A DNA stretch of 24,925 bases, from positions 17,133 through 42,057 of the forward strand of contig CALSCP010002434.1 of NCBI GenBank assembly GCA_943704425.1, given 5' to 3'. Every line of letters begins with the position of its first letter. Position 1 is the first letter of the stretch. The translations under genes were made by a program, and so were the position numbers. Source of the stretch: Ministeria vibrans ATCC 50519. Its lineage: Eukaryota; Opisthokonta; Filasterea. Below are positions 19,944 through 24,925 of the stretch, one piece after another. The notes under the pieces were generated by a model. That model saw nothing but the letters and a program-made list of their open reading frames with translations. It did not search any database and was not told the origin of the DNA.

Positions 19944-22828
19944 ATGTTCCGCAGTCGAGCCCGCGACAACGACGACGGCGCTAGTCGCGAAGCCGATGCG
20001 CTCATTGGGCGCGAAATCACTCTGAAAAAGGGAGTTTTTGTTCTCGAGTCGCTCATCGCGGAAGGTACGCGCTGGCCAGCCCCCCCCCTTCGGCTCCCCA
20101 CCCCGCCACGCCGTCTTTGGGCGCGTGTGATCTGCGCTGTGCATCCTCATCCGCTCTCTCTGTCGTATTCGGCCGATGCAACTCAGTCCATGACAAGTTC
20201 CTCCTTCCACACCACTGATACCACTTCCCTCGTGCGCCTCCTCCCATTTCAACACATCCCCGCTACCCCCGGCCATCGAATGGACCCCGCCCGTCCGCCG
20301 CCAGTCGCCCCCAACGGCCCCAGCGTTCCCATCTCAACCCACCGACTCTTTGACGTGTTTCCTTTGTCTTCTCTTAGGCGGCTTTGGCTATGTCTTTCGC
20401 GGCCGCTGTGCCGACGGGAGCCACTGTGCAGTCAAACGCATGGTGGTCACCGACGAAATCAAGAGCTCCGTTGAGCGAGAAATGCGGATTTTGGTAAAAT
20501 CAAAGACTGATTGAGCTACAAAGATAAAAAAAAAAGCTGATAATAATAAATAACTGCAATCGTTTGTTTCTGTGGGGTACGCAGGCCCACTCGCGCGCCA
20601 GCCGGCACATTATCAATCTTATCGACTGCGGGTTTCTTCCGCTGCGGGCGGGCGTCCACGAAGCCATCATTGCGACGGAACTGTGTCCTGGTACACTCCA
20701 GATCAAGATCAATGCACTATCTACTCACGTCGCTGACGCCTCTTGGGCTCCGTTGGATTTGCGCAGGGGGACACGTGCTGAAGCTGATGCAAGACCGCGA
20801 GGCACATCATCAGCGCTTTAAGGAGAGCGAAGTGCTGCGCATCTTGAGCGATGTGACACTTGGAGTCTGTTACCTGCACACCATGAATCCTCCCATTGTA
20901 AACCACTTTTTCGTCGTCACACGAACGATCGTCTCTCACCAATCGTCCTCTCCATTCAGATCCACCGCGACCTTAAAGCGGAGAATGTGCTTTTGGTGCG
21001 CGGAGGAGGCTTTAAGCTGTGCGACATGGGAAGTGCTATGGTTGGTGAGATGCATGTGGACGGCGACACGCGTTACCGTGTCGAGGACGACATTGCCAAG
21101 AACACCACCATGCGCTACCGCAGCCCCGAAATGGTTGATCTCTATTCGGGCAAGACTATTGGACGCAAGTCTGATGTGTGGGTAAGAGCCGAGAGAGCGA
21201 GAGAGTGAGGGCTTCCCCTAACCTTACCGAGACATGAACTTTACGATTGTATTCAGACGTTTAACACATACTCAAGCAGCTTATTTCCTCTAACCCTTAC
21301 CCTAATCCCAATGGGATATTACAATCAATTTTTTTTAGGCATTAGGGTGTCTGTTATATCTATTGTGTTACTTTGACATGCCCTTTGAAGAGAGTTCTCT
21401 GGCCATCATCAACGGAAAGTATCGCATCCCCGAAACAAACACATTCTCACAAGGAATTCTCGACCTACTCCGTAAGCACACAAAAGCCCACTCATTCCAC
21501 TTTCGACTACCATCACTTCACTGTACATGTTTCATCTCACGCCCGCTCTTCTTTCAATTCCTTCTCTCCTTCTCTCCTATTAGGCGTTACTTTACAAGTG
21601 GACAGTGACCTGCGTGTCAATGCCTTTCATGTCGCTCAGCGCATCTTCCAACTTCGCGGCAAACCCTGTCCTGTCAAAGTAATGATATTCTCATTCGACG
21701 TGGCATTTTTTTTGACTGATTGTATAGGCGAGTGAACCTGAGCCAGTGAGTGAAGCACAAAAGCCAAAGAAGAAGTTTTCTTCACCACCACCAAGAAGAG
21801 CCAACGCGCCCACACAACAACAACAACAACAGCAGCAGCAGCAACAGCGCACGCCACAACACCACCAACAGCCACAGCCGAAGCCGCAGGCTCCCGTTGA
21901 ACCCGCACAGGCTCGCCGTGCCCGCCCTCATGCTCATCACGCCCACCCCCCCTCACTCGCTTCCCCCACTTCCACTACTACTCCCCTTCCTACTACTGTT
22001 GCTTCATCTTCTTTTCCCATTGACCCCTTTGCTCCTCCCCCATCTGCTACTTCGACTCGCACTACCACCACTGCGGACCCCTTTGACACTGACCCCTGGG
22101 GCACCCCTGCAGCTTCCACCACCACTTCTTCGCTTTTTGGTGGGGTGACTGCTTCCGCCACTGGTTCGTCGCCCTTTGACGACATGCCCTCTTTTGACAC
22201 CGTTGCTGCCAGTGCCACTGCTGAAGACCTCGTGGATGTGTCCGATCCAAGTGTCAGCCATCCATGCACAGATGATGCCTTCCCCCTGGGCACTCCTGCG
22301 CGCGCCCACTCACCGGTCTTTGACAACCCTGATGAAGACGATGATGACATGTGCAGCAACAGTAGCTATGACTCGGACGGCGACTGCCACCAAAACGCAG
22401 AGGACATTGAGCGTCAGTTCTACAATGCGCTTGCTCTCGACGGATCCGCTCCGTCTGCAGACCCCACAGACGCTCTGCCTTCCCATCATCATCACCATCA
22501 TCACCGTCATCATGGCAAGCACCACTCGTCCTCTCATGCCAGTGGGCTCCCTGCAACCAACACTGCTGTATTGACACGCGCTTCGCGACGTCTTTCAGCT
22601 CTCGTGTTCGACGCAGATGACCCCGAGCATGGTGCTGGTGCCGGCGACCCCTTTCAGGCCATGGGCGACTTTGGTCGCGACGACGCCCCTCCTGCCCTGG
22701 AAGAGGCCGATGAAGATGAGAAAAATACTGCTGACGCGGCCCTTGGCAGTGGCGATTCTGCTGCTTTGGCTGCGTGCGACGCGTCTCCCTTTGAGTCAGA
22801 TTGGGACTTCAATCAAGATCATCAATGA
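19944..22828 (+). CDS. NAK-family Ser/Thr kinase (AAK1/GAK-like) with endocytic-motif tail
   Basis: By family it phosphorylates AP-adaptor mu subunits in clathrin-mediated endocytosis. Exons: 19944-20064, 20378-20493, 20585-20690, 20767-20897, 20960-21181, 21339-21471, 21584-21678, 21728-22828; 674 aa. The kinase domain spans about 25-305: glycine loop EGGFGYVF (40-47), K60 in AVK, likely E75, HRDLKAEN (160-167), metal-binding DMG instead of DFG (180-182), and SPE in place of APE. The block ALGCLLYLLCYFDMPFEES is typical of NAK kinases. The tail (from 309) has a Gln run, a His-rich run (HHHHHHHHRHHGKHH) and DPF, DPFDTDPW, SPFDD and DPFQ motifs that in AAK1 and similar proteins bind AP2 appendages. 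Intron 1 (20065-20377) happens to stay open in frame but must be removed to rebuild the glycine loop. Confidence 0.93.
21214..21309. other. Telomere-like CCCTAA words in kinase intron 5
   Basis: Intron 21182-21338 contains CCCCTAACCTTACC (about 21215-21228) and CTAACCCTTACCCTAA (about 21290-21305). They resemble degenerate telomeric repeats on the C-rich strand but are few and irregular. Confidence 0.4.
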
Positions 22829-22891
22829 AAAAACTAAAAGAAAACAATTTTTTCTTCGTACTTTCCCCCTCCACTCTAATTGCCTACACTT

Positions 22892-24764
22892 ATGCCTGAC
22901 ACCGAGTAGGCACTATTGGGTTTGTTTCCATAGTACTAAAGGGCTTCTTTTTCTTTTTCTTTTTTTCCGTTGTCAAGGAAACCCGAGTCTGTCGCAGCCG
23001 CCGCCGAAGAGGCCTCTGAAGCGGCCGTTGCGTCTGCTGGACCGACGTCTGTAGTTGCAGAGACAACTTCCGCAGCAGCAGCCAAGGAAGAAAAGGCACC
23101 GTCGCGCCCAACAAGTGCGGTTGCGAAAACTGAGAAAGTTGCTTCGCGACCGACAAGCGGAAAAGCGAAAGGCAACTTGACGCCCGCCGGCTTGCGTCCC
23201 ACCAGTTCTAAAACGAAGCCCGAAAGTGCTTCCGAGCCTGCGGCAGCGTTAATCGCAACAGAGGAGGCAAACCCAGCGACACCAAATCCCGCAGTAACGA
23301 AAGTGTCAAAGCCGTCCACTCCCAAGGCAGTGTCGAAGCCATCGACTCCCAAGCCGTCCGCTCCCAAGGCAGTGTCAAAGCCATCCACCCCCAAACCATC
23401 GACACCCAAAGCAGTATCAAAGCCATCGACTCCTAAGCCATCGACACCCCAGCCATCAGCACCCAAGCCATCGACTCCCAAGGCAGTGTCAAAGCCATCC
23501 ACTCCCAAGGCAGTGTCAAAGCCATCCACCCCCAAGCCGTCGACACCCAAGGCAGTGTCAAAGCCATCGACTCCCAAGCCATCGACTCCTAAGGCAGTGT
23601 CAAAGCCATCGACTCCCAAGCCATCGACACCCCAGCCATCAGCATCCAAGCCATCGACTCCCAAGGCAGTGTCAAAGCCATCGACTCCCAAGCCATCGAC
23701 ACCCCAGCCATCAGCATCCAAGCCGTCAACTCCCAAGGCAGTGTCAAAGCCATCAACTCCGAAACAATCGACATCCAAGCCATCAACTGCTGCTCCCGCC
23801 ACGGCAACAGCCACTACCACCACAACCCCCAAATCCTCCTCCAAACCCTCCACTCCCAAGCCCTCTTCCATTCCCCGTGTCAGCTCGCCTCTCGTTCCAA
23901 AGAAGGATCAACCCTTAAAGTCAACGTCTCCCGCCCCCCAGTAAAACACCCACAACACACACACACACACACGAAGTATATTATTTTGAGTCTTTCTTTC
24001 TGCTCTTCTTTTTTCTTTCTTCCTTGGGGTCAAGATTGAGTGGTACTGCTTTAGATTCGGCGCTTGAGACATCTTTCACTGCATATGTTACTTTCGGTGG
24101 CGGAAAAGACTCTGTCAAAATGACTGGTACAACATTCACTATTCCTTCAAAATCCAATTTACCGAGTTCTTTTTGCACATTTTTGTAGGAAAACAATTTG
24201 ACAAATGGGCAAAAGAAGCAAAAGTGATTGGAATCAACGGAGTAACGTCCACAGACACCGACATTGCGTTTTCCAAAGTGGCGCGTGGACAGAAGCCGGT
24301 GGGACTAGACGGAATTCGAGAGATAGTACTCGAAATTGCCCGCAAAGTGGGAAAAGCGGAAGCGAAGAAGAAAAAGGAGGGCGAAGAGACTCTCATTGCC
24401 CATTGGAACGAAAAAATTATCCACAAGGTACGAGAAATTCACCGCTACGAAGCTCAAAAGAATAATGCGGAGAAACACCTTATTATTGCAGTTGGCAAAT
24501 GCAATGCCAAAACTTCAAGGAACGACAAAAGTGAGCAACGTGGGGAACGTGGAGGGTCTTACTGACACTGCAAAGTACACTGGTACCCACAAAGAGCGTT
24601 TTGACAAAGGTACAAACTTTTTTTTTATCATTTTTTTGACATATTTTTTTGTTTTTTCTTCAGATGGAAAAGGAAAAGGAAAAGTGGGACGGGAAGACAT
24701 TGTGAAGAGCAAAGGTTTTGTGGGCGCATACAAGGGAGAGGGAACATACGACAAAACACATTAA
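22892..24764 (+). CDS. TPPP: TPPP/p25-alpha protein with long Ser-Lys-Pro-Thr repeat N-terminus
   Basis: By family it binds and bundles microtubules. Exons: 22892-22905, 22978-23940, 24035-24126, 24189-24427, 24492-24609, 24664-24764; 508 aa, against 150-220 for usual TPPPs. Residues 1-115 are Ala/Ser/Glu-rich; about 115-276 hold some 13 copies of SKPSTPK; the p25-alpha domain runs from about 330 to 508. Domain evidence: LDSALETSFTAYVTFGGG (first helix), TGKQFDKWAKEAKV, VTSTDTDIAFSKV, LTDTAKYTGTHKERFD and the Rossmann-like GKGKGKVGRED near the end. The join 23940/24035 is inferred: donor CA/GTAAAA is phase 2 and overlaps a TAA at 23942; the acceptor follows a long pyrimidine tract; the first-helix exon has no in-frame ATG. 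The alternative is two genes, a 326-aa repeat protein ending at 23944 and a truncated TPPP from the ATG at 24120, but the latter would lose its first helix. Confidence 0.8.
23307..23790 (+). repeat. Coding minisatellite encoding SKPSTPK units
   Basis: Units of 27 or 42 nt, built on GCAGTGTCAAAGCCATCGAC and CCCAAGCCATCGAC-type words, encode SKPSTPKAV, with or without PSTPK or PSTPQPSA insertions. Many copies are identical at the DNA level, so the array expands or homogenises actively. Each unit offers Ser/Thr-Pro sites for proline-directed kinases and evenly spaced Lys. Confidence 0.95.
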
Positions 24765-24925
24765 AAAGTGAGATAAATCAATAAAACTGAAACAAGCTGT
24801 GAAGCAAACGAAAATGACTCTGTATTTCATTTGTTTCAATTTCTTGCGTGTTTCGGGACTAAGTATCGCGGAAATAAAAGTTCGATCTCAAGGTTTTCTT
24901 TCAATCAATGTAAAGAACCCCCCCC
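24765..24925. other. 3' flank of the TPPP gene
   Basis: AATAAA at 24780-24785, 16 bases after the stop, is a likely polyadenylation signal. The remainder is AT-rich with no open frame. The window ends in a run of C. Confidence 0.5.

Noticed and set aside
19944-20474. Unspliced 176-aa open frame at the kinase start
   Set aside because: It reads through intron 1 by chance; splicing restores the glycine-rich loop EGGFGYVF.
22936-23871. Minus-strand 311-aa frame rich in Gly, Val and Asp repeats (GVDGFDTALGVDGL type)
   Set aside because: It is the mirror of the SKPSTPK coding minisatellite and has no independent support.
23981-24196. Minus-strand 71-aa open frame ending in a Lys/Arg-rich tail
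   Set aside because: It is antisense to the TPPP first-helix exon and to the pyrimidine tract of the preceding intron, which creates the Lys-rich end.
1-24925. CRISPR arrays, operons, tRNA or rRNA genes
   Set aside because: The window is eukaryotic with spliced genes; the tandem repeats lack the repeat-spacer pattern of CRISPR and no cloverleaf or rRNA segment was seen.

Overview
The window is nuclear DNA of a eukaryote, most likely a single-celled protist with compact, intron-rich genes. All eleven protein-coding genes I can model carry spliceosomal GT-AG introns: 53 by my hand count, most of them 46 to 150 nt. Every model below keeps reading frame across all its junctions. TAA, TAG and TGA all end genes, so the code is the standard one. 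Intergenic gaps are often under 120 bp. The lineage cannot be fixed from sequence alone. A TPPP/p25-alpha protein usually goes with a ciliated or flagellated lineage. A swiprosin-type EF-hand protein, an AAK1/GAK-type kinase, a stand-alone saccharopine dehydrogenase, an alternative oxidase and a type II NADH dehydrogenase occur together here, which would suit a unicellular relative of animals and fungi or another deep-branching protist.

Layout. 1-1162 (-): decayed, probably 5'-truncated non-LTR retrotransposon with an RNase H domain. 1619-3173 (+): unrecognised 502-aa protein. 3298-3510: ~60-bp tandem repeat. 3543-5235 (-): mitochondrial alternative oxidase. 5514-6426 (-): swiprosin/EFHD-like EF-hand protein. 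6686-9174 (+): mitochondrial intermediate peptidase. 9285-9786 (+): unrecognised 81-aa protein from four small exons. 10091-12212 (+): saccharopine dehydrogenase. 12277-16480 (-): CTR9, the TPR scaffold of the Paf1 complex. 16481-17281: non-coding. 17282-17958 (-): polytopic membrane protein. 18052-19655 (+): type II NADH dehydrogenase. 19944-22828 (+): NAK-family (AAK1/GAK-like) kinase with clathrin/AP2-adaptor motifs in its tail. 22892-24764 (+): a TPPP/p25-alpha protein that I infer is fused by splicing to a long N-terminal Ser-Lys-Pro-Thr repeat tail.

How the genes relate. Four genes point to mitochondria: AOX and NDH-2 are the two ends of a non-proton-pumping respiratory bypass, MIPEP matures imported precursors, and saccharopine dehydrogenase belongs to lysine/alpha-aminoadipate metabolism. 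The swiprosin, the NAK kinase and TPPP point to actin, endocytosis and microtubules. CTR9 is nuclear. They lie on both strands with separate start sites, so this is a neighbourhood and not an operon. The most notable object is the repeat-tailed TPPP gene. The TPPP domain's first helix is encoded by an exon with no in-frame ATG, so the start must come from upstream, and the repeat exon ends in a donor of exactly matching phase.
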